A stretch of 64,000 bases of DNA from Flavobacteriales bacterium UBA2306 (GTDB lineage Bacteria; Bacteroidota; Bacteroidia; Flavobacteriales; Weeksellaceae), in contig DDVS01000001.1 of assembly GCA_002345565.1 (NCBI GenBank), positions 738,712 to 802,711 of the forward strand, given 5' to 3'. The notes under the pieces are model-generated. The model was not told where the DNA came from and ran no database searches. It saw only the letters and a list, made by a program, of their open reading frames with translations. Below, piece after piece: positions 34,301-42,352 of this stretch. Position 1 is the stretch's first letter. Each line of letters begins with the position of its first letter. A program made the position numbers and the translations under genes.

Positions 34301-34316
34301 ATACGGTTTTCCGTAA
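34301..34316 (+). terminator. Weak hairpin after tyrA
   Basis: ATACGG and CCGTAAT form a 6-bp stem with a T4 loop, without a strong T-run. A possible terminator. Confidence 0.35.
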
Positions 34317-34337
34317 TTAATTTCATTTTCAATTAAT

Positions 34338-34345
34338 TATATTTG
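34338..34345 (+). promoter_or_regulatory. -7 element before 34366 gene
   Basis: TATATTTG, a perfect TAnnTTTG, 20 bases before the ATG of the next gene. Confidence 0.5.
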
Positions 34346-34365
34346 CTAGCAATAATACTATTAAT

Positions 34366-34722
34366 ATGAAAAAAATATTATTAATTTCATCTTTAATCTT
34401 TTTTAATTCTTATAATGCTCAATCTTCGTGTAGTGAAATAATTGATTTAGTTAAAGCCAATGGAAGGTCTCAAACATTTTTTAGTCCTTCTAGTGAAGCA
34501 ATATCTCAGGTAACATTCTACGATGTAAATATAGATTACAAAACACTTCATTTTGCAATCGTAAAATTTACCAGCAATTATTATAAAGAATATATATACC
34601 AAGTAGGTTCAAATACTAAAATGAATTATTCTATGAATTATATAACAAGTGCTGGTAAATCTTTTTGGAAATTTATTGAACCTTACAACCAAAATCTAAA
34701 ATGTGCTCCAAACTTTGATTGA
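34366..34722 (+). CDS. Secreted KTSC-like protein
   Basis: A 118-residue exported protein (signal MKKILLISSLIFFNSYNAQ). The mature part resembles the KTSC fold: SPSSEAISQVTFYDVNIDYKT, a FAIVKF strand, EYIYQV and SAGKSFWKFIEPY, in the order and spacing of that family. KTSC domains are small beta-sandwich modules, often fused to lysyl-tRNA synthetases. A secreted single-domain version is unusual. Two cysteines bracket the domain. It has its own promoter and runs convergently into purE. Confidence 0.55.
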   Translation: MKKILLISSLIFFNSYNAQSSCSEIIDLVKANGRSQTFFSPSSEAISQVTFYDVNIDYKTLHFAIVKFTSNYYKEYIYQVGSNTKMNYSMNYITSAGKSFWKFIEPYNQNLKCAPNFD

Positions 34723-34733
34723 TAAAAAAAGTA

Positions 34734-35237
34734 TTATTTATCAAACTGATTCGGATGCAATCTCTTAATCTCATCAACTGTTCCTAGAACCTTATCTTTC
34801 AGCGAATTCTGGTATTTCTGAAGTTTTTCTGAAACCTCAGAATCGGAAGTTCCAATGATTTTTGCAGCGAGAATTCCGGCATTTATGGCGCCGTTCAAAG
34901 CAACCGTTGCAACAGGAATCCCAGAAGGCATCTGAAGAATAGACAACACTGAATCCCATCCATCAATAGAATTACTGGACAAAATCGGAACGCCAATCAC
35001 AGGCAAAGTTGTACAACTGGCAACCATTCCTGGAAGATGAGCAGCGCCTCCAGCTCCTGCAACAATAACTTTTAAGCCTCTTTCTTTTGCTGATTTTGCA
35101 TAATCAAACATTCTTTCTGGCGTTCTGTGTGCAGAAACGACTGTTAACTCGTAAGGAATCTCCAAAGATTTTAGAAAATCTGCAGCTTGTTGCATGATTG
35201 GCAAATCACTTTGACTGCCCATTATTATTCCGACCAT
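34734..35237 (-). CDS. purE: 5-(carboxyamino)imidazole ribonucleotide mutase
   Basis: A 167-residue class I PurE that moves the carboxyl group made by PurK. The N-terminal VGIIMGSQSDLPIMQQAADFL holds the substrate loop (GSxSD). SAHRTPERMFDYA carries the catalytic His, and AGGAAHLPGMVAS is the following loop. Length is standard. The partner gene purK is 1.5 kb upstream on the same strand, split off by two plus-strand genes. Confidence 0.95.
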   Translation of the reverse strand: MVGIIMGSQSDLPIMQQAADFLKSLEIPYELTVVSAHRTPERMFDYAKSAKERGLKVIVAGAGGAAHLPGMVASCTTLPVIGVPILSSNSIDGWDSVLSILQMPSGIPVATVALNGAINAGILAAKIIGTSDSEVSEKLQKYQNSLKDKVLGTVDEIKRLHPNQFDK

Positions 35238-35252
35238 TTCAATTTTTATTAG

Positions 35253-36224
35253 ATGCTCAAAGATATAGATTTATCAGTAGAATTCGAGTTTTTTGAAATA
35301 TCTTTGCTTCTTAATTTTCCAGATTTGAATTCCAAAACCATTATCGCTATTCTCATTGTTGCCATTGTTTGGGGCACAACTTTTCTTGGTATCAAAATCG
35401 GTGTGGAAACTGTCCCGCCTTGGTTTGTTGCAGGATTCCGTCAGTTTTTAGCATCATTGATTCTTTTACCATTTTTAATTTTCACCAAAAATCTAAAATG
35501 GATTGGCTGGAAAAATTTTAGAATTCAATTGACTTTCTCATCATTACTTTTGATTGGTGCGAATGGTTTAACAACTGTAGCTGAGAAAAACTTAACGAGT
35601 AGTTTAGCCTCTTTAATGAGTGCACTTTCGCCAGTTTTTATATTTATCGGAAGTATGATTATTGGAATGGAAAAATTTACTTTCAGAACTTTAGTTGGTT
35701 TGTTAATGGGATTTTCCGGAATCATTTTTATTTTTTGGGACGGACTTAGTGAGCTTTTAAATCCAGATTGCAGAAATGGTTTGATTGTAATGATTCTGGC
35801 ACTTCTTTGCTGGGCAATTGGAACGATTTACACAAAAAAATTGCACGTTCAAAATAACAACCTTTTCCTGAATCTTTTCTATCAATTTGCTTGGGCAGGT
35901 ATTATCCAGTTGATTTTCGCTTTTTCCTTTTCAGATAAAATAGAATTTGAAACTTGGTCTGTAAAAAGTATTTCTGCGATTATTTATTTGGCAATTTTCG
36001 GTTCTGTGTTGGCGTTTTTTGCTTATAATTATTTATTAAAAACCCTGCTTCCCACGCAGGTTTCGATGTTGTCTTATGTCAATACGATTATCAGTATTTT
36101 CCTAAGCTGGCTGATTCTTGGAGAATCCATTTCTGAAAAATTTATCATTGCTACAGCATTGATTATTGGTGGCGTTTTTATCATTAATTATAAACCCGGG
36201 ATGCTTAAACTCCGAAAAAAATAA
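35253..36224 (+). CDS. EamA family transporter
   Basis: A 323-residue drug/metabolite transporter with about ten membrane helices in two EamA repeats (about 30-165 and 175-310). The first helix reads AIVWGTTFLGIKIGVETVPPW, and the fourth repeat block has LTSSLASLMSALSPVF. Substrates of the family include amino acids and nucleotide derivatives; this one is unknown. The first 24 residues do not belong to the fold, and a perfect -7 element at 35299 lies inside them. A TTG at 35325 may therefore be the true start. Confidence 0.82.
   Translation: MLKDIDLSVEFEFFEISLLLNFPDLNSKTIIAILIVAIVWGTTFLGIKIGVETVPPWFVAGFRQFLASLILLPFLIFTKNLKWIGWKNFRIQLTFSSLLLIGANGLTTVAEKNLTSSLASLMSALSPVFIFIGSMIIGMEKFTFRTLVGLLMGFSGIIFIFWDGLSELLNPDCRNGLIVMILALLCWAIGTIYTKKLHVQNNNLFLNLFYQFAWAGIIQLIFAFSFSDKIEFETWSVKSISAIIYLAIFGSVLAFFAYNYLLKTLLPTQVSMLSYVNTIISIFLSWLILGESISEKFIIATALIIGGVFIINYKPGMLKLRKK
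35299..35306 (+). promoter_or_regulatory. Possible internal -7 element of the EamA gene
   Basis: TATCTTTG (perfect TAnnTTTG) lies downstream of the annotated ATG and 18 bases before the in-frame TTG at 35325. It favours the later start. Confidence 0.35.
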
Positions 36225-36296
36225 AAAAAAATTATTTTTAGTACATAATTTGATATGCAATAGAAAATCAAATTATCAATCAAAATAATTCTCACT

Positions 36297-36710
36297 ATGA
36301 AAAACCTAACATTAATCGCCTCTTCTATCGTGTTCTTATCGACAATTTCTTGTAAAAAAGAAGAAAAAACCATTGTAACAGATCAAAACCGGGACACTCT
36401 TGCTGTTGTAACCACAGAAACTTCTACTTTAACAGATGCAGAAGCAAAAGCCAAAATTGACAAAGCTCAATCTGACTTGAATTCAGCGACTCAGAGAGGT
36501 GATAAACAAGCCGAAATTGCGGCTCAAAAAGCTTTAGACGATGCCAATCTCGCTTGGCAAAATACTAAAGCAAGCATCAACAGAACCTCCCAAAACATTA
36601 AAAATGACATGGATAGCGCGCGATTAAGAGCAAAACAAAGTACAGAAAATGCAAAAAAAGATCTCAAAGATTCTTACAACGAGACTCTGGAAAAAATGAA
36701 GGCTAAATAA
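36297..36710 (+). CDS. Coiled-coil lipoprotein
   Basis: A 137-residue protein with a lipoprotein signal (MKNLTLIASSIVFLSTISCKK, Cys19). An Ala/Lys/Gln/Glu-rich coiled coil spans about 45-135 (AKAKIDKAQSDLNSATQRGD, and repeated NAKKDLKDSYNE). No domain is recognised. It is probably an envelope protein similar in layout to small anchor lipoproteins. It has no visible promoter and ends at a bidirectional terminator. Confidence 0.6.
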   Translation: MKNLTLIASSIVFLSTISCKKEEKTIVTDQNRDTLAVVTTETSTLTDAEAKAKIDKAQSDLNSATQRGDKQAEIAAQKALDDANLAWQNTKASINRTSQNIKNDMDSARLRAKQSTENAKKDLKDSYNETLEKMKAK

Positions 36711-36734
36711 AATTCTATCAACAAAATCAAATAA

Positions 36735-36763
36735 AAAACGGTCAGGAAAAATCTGACCGTTTT
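36735..36763. terminator. Bidirectional terminator before purK's 3' end
   Basis: AAAACGGTCAG (36735-36745) pairs with CTGACCGTTTT (36753-36763). It serves the lipoprotein gene on one strand and purK on the other. Confidence 0.85.
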
Positions 36764-36765
36764 TA

Positions 36766-37878
36766 TTATTCTGCAATCACTTTTACTAAAGATTTAATAC
36801 GAATTAATTTCTCCATTAGCTCTTCTCTGGAATCTGCCAACACATTAATATGTCCCATTTTTCGTCCCGGTTTTGTCTCGGTTTTTCCGTAAAGATGAAC
36901 ATAGGTTTTTGGTAATTTTAGAACTTCTTCCAAGCCTTGATACTTCACTTTTCCTGAATAATTTTCTTCACCAACCAGATTCAGCATTCCTGAAAATCCG
37001 AATGCGTCTGTATCAGCTAAAGGACTGTTTGTTACAACTCTATAAAATTGCTCAAACTGAGAATTGGAGTTTCCTTCTTGAGATTGATGTCCTGAATTAT
37101 GAAGTCTCGGCGCGGTTTCATTTACCCAAACTTTTCCGTTTTTATCAAGGAATAATTCTATGGCAAAAAGTCCTGCAGAGTCTGCACTTTTGATGAATTG
37201 ATTCGCAATCACATCAATTTGTTTTTGAGTTTCATCAGAAATATCAGCCGGACAAATATTGAAATCGAGAAGATTTAGCTTTGGATCAGCAACCATTTCT
37301 GTTACCGGAAAAGTCTTGATTTCTCCGTTTTCATTTTTAGCAACAATAACGGATAATTCTTTATCAATATCAACCAAATTTTCCAAAACAGATTCCTGAG
37401 TCCAAAGATTTCTCCAATCGTCATTGGAACGAAGCAATTGAACGCCTTTTCCGTCGTAACCGCCTGTATTCAACTTTTGAACAAACGGAATTTGGATTTT
37501 GATTTCGTCTTCACTTCCGTCCATTATTTCGAATTCGGGAGACGGAATTCTATTTTCTTCATAGAATTGTTTCTGAAGAATCTTCTGCTGAATGATTTTT
37601 ATAATTTTGGAATTCGGAACGACTTTCACACCTTGATTTTCCAGTTCTTCAAGCGCATCGGCATTCACGTGTTCAATTTCAATTGTTACAACATCTTTGT
37701 TTCTTCCAAATTCTAAAACCGTATCATAATCATTGAAATCTCCTTTTGTAAAGTGAGAAATATTGGCACAAGAACATTCCGGATTTGGATCTAAAACATA
37801 GAATTCATCATCATATTTTAATGCTTCCTGAATGAACATTCTCCCGAGTTGTCCACCTCCTAAAATTCCGATTTTCAT
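36766..37878 (-). CDS. purK: 5-(carboxyamino)imidazole ribonucleotide synthase
   Basis: A 370-residue ATP-grasp enzyme that carboxylates AIR with bicarbonate and ATP. MKIGILGGGQLGRMFIQEAL opens the pre-ATP-grasp fold. VQKLNTGGYDGKGVQLL (about 135-151) binds ATP. WVNETAPRLHNSGHQSQE (about 255-272) is the PurK signature of the grasp domain. C-terminal HVHLYGKTETKPGRKMGH matches the PurK tail. Together with PurE it forms the bacterial two-step AIR carboxylase. Confidence 0.95.
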   Translation of the reverse strand: MKIGILGGGQLGRMFIQEALKYDDEFYVLDPNPECSCANISHFTKGDFNDYDTVLEFGRNKDVVTIEIEHVNADALEELENQGVKVVPNSKIIKIIQQKILQKQFYEENRIPSPEFEIMDGSEDEIKIQIPFVQKLNTGGYDGKGVQLLRSNDDWRNLWTQESVLENLVDIDKELSVIVAKNENGEIKTFPVTEMVADPKLNLLDFNICPADISDETQKQIDVIANQFIKSADSAGLFAIELFLDKNGKVWVNETAPRLHNSGHQSQEGNSNSQFEQFYRVVTNSPLADTDAFGFSGMLNLVGEENYSGKVKYQGLEEVLKLPKTYVHLYGKTETKPGRKMGHINVLADSREELMEKLIRIKSLVKVIAE

Positions 37879-37899
37879 CTTAATACTTATTTTTTAATT

Positions 37900-38030
37900 T
37901 GTTAGATGGAACGCTAAGCGTTTCATTTTTTACTTTCTTTTTAGATTTATTTTTTTTAATGCAAAGATCACTAAGTTTTTTGGCTCAATTCAATGTTTTT
38001 ATGTTCACAAAGGCGTAAAACTTATCAAAG
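37900..38030. repeat. Degenerate spacer repeats upstream of purK
   Basis: Contains TTTTTTACTTTC-like and AATGCAAAGATCACTAAG, CACAAAGGCGTAAAAC strings. The CAAAG-type strings recur at 42165-42195 (ACAAAGTCCACAAAGATTTT). They look like worn copies of short Bacteroidetes spacer repeats. Confidence 0.35.
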
Positions 38031-38049
38031 ATTTAATTCAAAGCTTATT

Positions 38050-38490
38050 CTACTTTTTACAATTATCTTTTCTTCTTGTATCAATAATGTATTGGATTTT
38101 CCATTCATAATTCGATTTTACCAATTGAAAAGAATTGACGCCACAATGTGAGAACTGACCTTTGTAATAAAATTCATAAGGCGTCCAAACCGAAGCCAGA
38201 TTTCCATCAATCAAGAGATTTGAGAAAGTGATTCTCTCATCCAAAATTCCTTTTTCAGCTTTGGAAATACTGATTGCGAAATCATTAATGCTTTCATTTT
38301 TAACTTCCGAAGTTTTTGTAATAGTCTGCAAAACAGCATTCTTGTGAAATGATTTTTTAATCAATACGGAATCAGACGTTTTCATCCCAATAAATAATTG
38401 ATTAATAGTTGATTTAACTAAATCTTCCTCAGATTTTTGAGCCAATAAAGATGAAGAAACTAATACTAAAATGAGAGCAACGATTTTCAT
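38050..38490 (-). CDS. Secreted NTF2-like protein
   Basis: A 146-residue exported protein. I start at the ATG at 38490 (signal MKIVALILVLVSSSLLAQ). A GTG two codons upstream overlaps the previous stop and is also possible. The mature part has the SnoaL/NTF2 cone layout: VKSTINQLFIGMKTSDSVLIKKSFHKNAVLQTI followed by beta strands ending SFQLVKSNYEWKIQYIIDT. Such folds are small ligand-binding or enzyme domains, and the function is unknown. It is translationally close to the upstream DUF1543 gene. Confidence 0.75.
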   Translation of the reverse strand: MKIVALILVLVSSSLLAQKSEEDLVKSTINQLFIGMKTSDSVLIKKSFHKNAVLQTITKTSEVKNESINDFAISISKAEKGILDERITFSNLLIDGNLASVWTPYEFYYKGQFSHCGVNSFQLVKSNYEWKIQYIIDTRRKDNCKK

Positions 38491-38492
38491 AA

Positions 38493-39029
38493 TCACTTTA
38501 TTTTAAGATAACCGATTTTCATTACATTTTCTTGATTTTCGGCTTCAGATTTTTCTAGAATAATGGAATATTTTTCTTTTGTAATTTCTGATAACAAATC
38601 ATTAACATTGTAAATATCATCAATATCAACGCCGTGTTTATCGTCAATATGACTTACTGCATTGGCGAAACCCATTGTTTTGTAAAAATCGGTTTGTTTC
38701 ACTCTTTTAATGACATCGCTCAGAGATTTTCCAACCATTAAATGTTGTTCATGAAATTCTTCAAAATGCCCCAGTTTGTATCCGCCAAGATTGATAAAAA
38801 ATAATTGGTCAGATAATTTTTCGGAGTTTTTTTCAATGACTTTCACTTCAAAACCATCAGCAAATCTCACTTCCTGATAACAATCGACATGGATTTTGGC
38901 ATCTTTCCAGAAATTTTTCATCTCTGGAATCAAGTCATCAAAATTTTCTGCAATGCCAAAAAAAACATCGTGTTGTTCAATATTTCTACCTTTTGGAGTT
39001 GCACCTAGAATCACATAAAATAATTTCAT
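38493..39029 (-). CDS. DUF1543 protein
   Basis: A 178-residue cytoplasmic protein starting at the ATG at 39029 (MKLFYVILGATPKGRNIEQHDVFF). The frame is open 32 codons more but those do not match the family. The DUF1543 region covers about 1-105, including FFINLGGYKLGHFEEFHEQHL. Residues 110-160 form a second similar half (DKHGVDIDDIYNVNDLL). Function is unknown. It lies just upstream of the NTF2-like gene, with 2 bases between stop and ATG. Confidence 0.75.
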   Translation of the reverse strand: MKLFYVILGATPKGRNIEQHDVFFGIAENFDDLIPEMKNFWKDAKIHVDCYQEVRFADGFEVKVIEKNSEKLSDQLFFINLGGYKLGHFEEFHEQHLMVGKSLSDVIKRVKQTDFYKTMGFANAVSHIDDKHGVDIDDIYNVNDLLSEITKEKYSIILEKSEAENQENVMKIGYLKIK

Positions 39030-39200
39030 CCCGAGAAAATGTTGGACAAAAATACTTAAAATAATATGTAAAACATAATCCCAAAATCGGCTATTTTTAA
39101 CGAGACCAATCCTCAATTCATACAATGTTAATAGGCTATCTATGAATTAATTATTTAAAAAAAATCCGTGTTTGAAGATCAAAAATATTGATCAAAACTT

Positions 39201-39208
39201 TATCTTTG
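39201..39208 (+). promoter_or_regulatory. -7 element of the TauE operon
   Basis: TATCTTTG, perfect TAnnTTTG, ending 4 bases before the TauE ATG at 39213. The transcript would be leaderless or nearly so. Confidence 0.5.
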
Positions 39209-39212
39209 TCGG

Positions 39213-40043
39213 ATGTCAGAAATCATAATTCTCTTTATTGGAGCGATTGCTGCCGGATTGATGGGTTCTCTTACAGGTCTGGGTGGCGGTGTCATCATTA
39301 TTCCTCTTCTTACGCTTGGTTTCGGTGTTCCAATGCATTATGCAATTGGCGCTTCTCTTATCTCGGTTATAGGAACTTCTTCCGGCGCAGCAGTGGCTTT
39401 TGTAAAAGAAGGTTTTACCAATATGCGAATTGGAATGTTTCTGGAAATTGCTACAACTGCAGGCGCTGTTTCCGGAGCATTAGTTTCAGGATTTCTTAAT
39501 CCAAATACTATTGGAATCATATTCGCAAGCATTTTAATTCTGACAGTTTTATTAAATTTAAGAGGAAAACCAGACCATCAAGAAGAATTAATCAAAGGAA
39601 GTTTAGCGGATAAACTCAAGCTTTATGGAACTTTCCCTGACAAAGACGGCATCAAACATTATGCTTCTCGAAATACGATTCCAGGATTTTTGATGATGGT
39701 TTTTGCAGGTGCAATGTCCGGACTTTTAGGAATTGGTTCCGGCGCTTTGAAGGTTCTAGCGATGGACAATATGATGAAATTACCCTTCAAAGTTTCTACG
39801 ACTACGAGTAATTTTATGATTGGAGTAACGGCTGTTGCAGGTGCTTTGATTTATTTCCAAAGAGGACAGATTATTCCTGTAATTGCTGCGCCGGTTTTGA
39901 TTGGTGTAGTTGTCGGAAGTTTTATTGGTTCTAAAACTTTGATGATTTCAAAAACAAAAAAACTGAAAATCTTTTTCGCCATTGTGATTACCATTCTTTC
40001 GATTTATATGATGTATAACGGTATTGCCAAAAATTTCAACTAA
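39213..40043 (+). CDS. TauE/SafE family anion exporter
   Basis: A 276-residue membrane protein of the TauE/SafE family (sulfite, sulfoacetate or related anion export). Two repeats each carry the GLTGLGGG/GLLGIGSG glycine motif: GLMGSLTGLGGGVIIIPLL (about 15-33) and MSGLLGIGSGALKVLAM (about 168-184). About eight membrane helices are predicted. Substrate is unknown. It is followed without spacing (TAA then ATG) by a DUF1634 protein, a pairing typical of the family. Confidence 0.85.
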   Translation: MSEIIILFIGAIAAGLMGSLTGLGGGVIIIPLLTLGFGVPMHYAIGASLISVIGTSSGAAVAFVKEGFTNMRIGMFLEIATTAGAVSGALVSGFLNPNTIGIIFASILILTVLLNLRGKPDHQEELIKGSLADKLKLYGTFPDKDGIKHYASRNTIPGFLMMVFAGAMSGLLGIGSGALKVLAMDNMMKLPFKVSTTTSNFMIGVTAVAGALIYFQRGQIIPVIAAPVLIGVVVGSFIGSKTLMISKTKKLKIFFAIVITILSIYMMYNGIAKNFN

Positions 40044-40430
40044 ATGAGAACAAGACCTTTTACTGATATAGACCTCAATCGTTCGGTTGGCAATCTCCTA
40101 AGATTAGGCGTTATTCTTTCTGTTGTAACTTCACTAGTAGGATTTATAAAACTTTTCTCCGAAGGTTTTGTGATGCCCAGAAAATATACGCTTTTGGAAA
40201 TGGGAGATTCATCTGAAAAAGTTTGGGGACATTTTTGGAATTCGCTTTGTAAAGGCGAAGGAATGGCGATTATTCAGCTGGGGATTTTACTTTTGATTTT
40301 GACACCTTTAGTAAGAATTATTTTTGCTTTAATCGGTTATCTGAAAGAAAAAGATTACGTTTATGTAGTTATCTCAACCATCGTTCTTGTGATTATGACT
40401 GTCAGTTTCTTAACAGGATATGCACATTAG
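40044..40430 (+). CDS. DUF1634 membrane protein
   Basis: A 128-residue protein with three membrane segments (about 16-36, 68-92 and 100-122) and the DUF1634 core LNRSVGNLLRLGVILSVVTSL and WNSLCKGEGMAIIQLGILLL. It is almost always encoded with TauE-type exporters and is likely an accessory subunit. The stop of the exporter gene abuts its ATG, so the two are translationally coupled. Confidence 0.85.
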   Translation: MRTRPFTDIDLNRSVGNLLRLGVILSVVTSLVGFIKLFSEGFVMPRKYTLLEMGDSSEKVWGHFWNSLCKGEGMAIIQLGILLLILTPLVRIIFALIGYLKEKDYVYVVISTIVLVIMTVSFLTGYAH

Positions 40431-40505
40431 TAATTATAAATTATTAATGATGAATTATAAATAATTTTTCAAAGTCTATCATCTATCCGTCTATTATCTC
40501 TAAGT

Positions 40506-40883
40506 CTAATTCTCATAAAATTCCAAAGGCAAGTTATCTGGATCCGTTGTAAAGAAGAATTGTTTATCAGTAAATTCATCAACTCTAATTTCTTCGCAGT
40601 TTAATCCTTTTGAAATTAATTCATTTCGTTTTTCTTCTACATTATCTACTGAAAAAGCGAGATGACGAAGCCCACAACTTTCCGGTCTTGAAGGTCGAGT
40701 TGGCGGATTAGGAAATGAGAATAATTCAATCACATAATGTTCTCCGATTGCTAAATCCAGTTTATAAGACTGCCTTTCTTCACGATAAACTTCACGAATG
40801 ATATTGAGCCCTAAAACTTCTGTATAGAATTTTTTGGAGACTTCGTAATTGGAACAGATGATGGCGATGTGGTGGATTTTCAT
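40506..40883 (-). CDS. VOC family protein (glyoxalase-like, YaeR group)
   Basis: A 125-residue VOC-fold protein starting at the ATG at 40883 (MKIHHIAIICSNYEVSKKFY). The frame is open 16 codons upstream but those lie over another small gene. Metal ligands fit the fold: His5, Glu in HYVIELFSFP, His in LRHLAFSVDNVE, Glu in LPLEFYEN. The family includes glyoxalase I and fosfomycin-resistance enzymes; the closest look is the E. coli YaeR type, of unknown substrate. It is the third gene of a tight mvaD operon. Confidence 0.82.
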   Translation of the reverse strand: MKIHHIAIICSNYEVSKKFYTEVLGLNIIREVYREERQSYKLDLAIGEHYVIELFSFPNPPTRPSRPESCGLRHLAFSVDNVEEKRNELISKGLNCEEIRVDEFTDKQFFFTTDPDNLPLEFYEN

Positions 40884-40890
40884 ACAATGT

Positions 40891-41022
40891 TTACTTCCAA
40901 TTAATTGTTCTATTTCTTCCCCAAGTTCCAATCAATATTCCTTTTTGATAAGCAAAAAAAGTAAATAAGATAAATATCACTATCATTAACAAAATAATTA
41001 TCCAAACATTTTTCTTTTTCAT
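40891..41022 (-). CDS. 43-residue single-span membrane protein
   Basis: ATG at 41022 to TAA at 40891-40893 encodes 43 residues: MKKKNVWIIILLMIVIFIL, then FTFFAYQKGILIG and a basic tail ending TINWK. One strong membrane helix (about 6-25) follows a positive N-terminus, so the tail probably faces the periplasm. It starts 3 bases after the mvaD stop and ends 7 bases before the VOC gene start, so it is probably translated as part of that operon. Function is unknown and I recall no named family. Confidence 0.6.
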   Translation of the reverse strand: MKKKNVWIIILLMIVIFILFTFFAYQKGILIGTWGRNRTINWK

Positions 41023-41025
41023 ATT

Positions 41026-42099
41026 CTAAAACCTCATCACATCTTTCACAACTCCACCTTTTTGCGTCAAAGGAATCAGTTCTGTTTGGATGAAATCTGT
41101 GATTCTATCGTTATCTATATCATTCGGGAAAAAAAGATGAACATTCGCTCCTGCGTCTAGTGTAAAGAACAAAGCTAAACCAGTAATTTTTCTAAATTCC
41201 CAAATTTTATTAATGACTTGCAAGGTTCCTGTTTGCATCAGGATAAAAGCAGGCTCGCTCATCATCATCATAGCGTGAAGTGTCAATGCTTCGTGCTCAA
41301 CCAATTTGATGAAACCTTCCATATCGCCGGATGAAAGAATCGTTTTGAGTTTGGTGAAATTCTCGTGAGCTTCCTGGAAACGTCTTTCTGCGTAAGGATT
41401 GGTGTTCATCAAACCGTGACCAACTGTTGAAGAAACCGATTTCTGCCCTTCGTGAATCAACAAAACCCAATCGTTGAAGTTTCTGAAAATCGGATGAATC
41501 TCGTCATTATTATAAGGAACAGCAAACAAATCCGAACTTCCTTCTACTTCTTCGGTTTTCCCCCAAACTACCAAACCTTCATAAAGACTTCTACAAGCAC
41601 TTCCACTTCCCAATCTTGCTAAAAAACTAGCTTTTTTCTCTTTTGTCAGGCTGAGGCTCTCGAAGCCTTCTTGATTCTTTTCTGCAAAAATTTCATCTAA
41701 GTTCATCAGACATTTTGCAATTGCTCCAAAACCGGAAGCTGAACTCGCAATTCCAGAACTGTGAGGAAAGGTATTTTCGGTTTTGATGATATATTTTCCT
41801 TTCAGAATCCAAGGTAGATATGGCTCGATGTTTTTGAAATATTTTTCGATTTTTTCAGCGAATTTCTTCTCTTCATTTCCTGACAAAAAAGTCTGAACAG
41901 AAAAATCTTCTCCTGCAAAAAATTCCATTATCGTGTTGGTTCTGCAATGGTTCAATGTATAGCTGATACTTGGATTAGCTGGAATTTGATTTTCGTATTT
42001 CCCCCAATATTTGATGAGTGCGATATTGGATGGACAGCTTGCGGAAACGAGTTGATTGGATATCTGGAATTGGGAACTTCCCAAAAATTCTTGAGTCAT
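41026..42099 (-). CDS. mvaD: Diphosphomevalonate decarboxylase
   Basis: A 357-residue GHMP-family enzyme. It decarboxylates mevalonate 5-diphosphate to isopentenyl diphosphate in the mevalonate pathway, which many flavobacteria use instead of MEP. Landmarks are ASCPSNIALIKYWGKYEN (20-37), PHSSGIASSASGFGAIA (about 112-128, ATP loop), LGSGSACRSLYEGLVVWG, and the C-terminal FFTLDAGANVHLFF with the catalytic Asp. Other mevalonate genes are not in the window. It is the first gene of an operon with two small genes. Confidence 0.92.
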   Translation of the reverse strand: MTQEFLGSSQFQISNQLVSASCPSNIALIKYWGKYENQIPANPSISYTLNHCRTNTIMEFFAGEDFSVQTFLSGNEEKKFAEKIEKYFKNIEPYLPWILKGKYIIKTENTFPHSSGIASSASGFGAIAKCLMNLDEIFAEKNQEGFESLSLTKEKKASFLARLGSGSACRSLYEGLVVWGKTEEVEGSSDLFAVPYNNDEIHPIFRNFNDWVLLIHEGQKSVSSTVGHGLMNTNPYAERRFQEAHENFTKLKTILSSGDMEGFIKLVEHEALTLHAMMMMSEPAFILMQTGTLQVINKIWEFRKITGLALFFTLDAGANVHLFFPNDIDNDRITDFIQTELIPLTQKGGVVKDVMRF

Positions 42100-42130
42100 A
42101 GTTTGGATTTTAGCAAATTGCTTTGTTCCG

Positions 42131-42138
42131 CAAATTTA
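42131..42138 (-). promoter_or_regulatory. mvaD -7 element
   Basis: On the minus strand 42138-42131 reads TAAATTTG, a perfect TAnnTTTG, 31 bases before the mvaD ATG. Confidence 0.55.
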
Positions 42139-42344
42139 ATTATTTTAAATTCGACTTTGGAATTTTGAATACAAAGTCCACAAAGATTTTTGAAATTGTT
42201 GAAAACATTTAAGGTTAACAAATCATAGATTCATCGATTCCTTTAAAGATAATAAATATAGGAGATAAAGACACTGACGCTCATCAAAGAATTAATATCA
42301 TATTTTGAATTTCGTATTCTGTAACATTTTTGTCTTTTTTAAAC
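42139..42344. other. Spacer between mvaD and the ABC operon
   Basis: About 200 bases without an ORF. It holds ACAAAGTCCACAAAGATTTTT at 42170, a worn CAAAG-type repeat, then AT-rich sequence. Nothing else is recognised. Confidence 0.35.
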
Positions 42345-42352
42345 TAATTTTG
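42345..42352 (+). promoter_or_regulatory. -7 element before the structured RNA
   Basis: TAATTTTG, a perfect TAnnTTTG, placed so that the transcript would begin at the first stem of the structured element. Confidence 0.5.

Noticed and set aside
39188..39499. An overlapping plus-strand ORF of 103 codons across the start of the TauE gene
   Set aside because: Its composition (runs of Arg, Cys, Tyr, Trp) is that of an out-of-frame reading of a conserved membrane protein gene.
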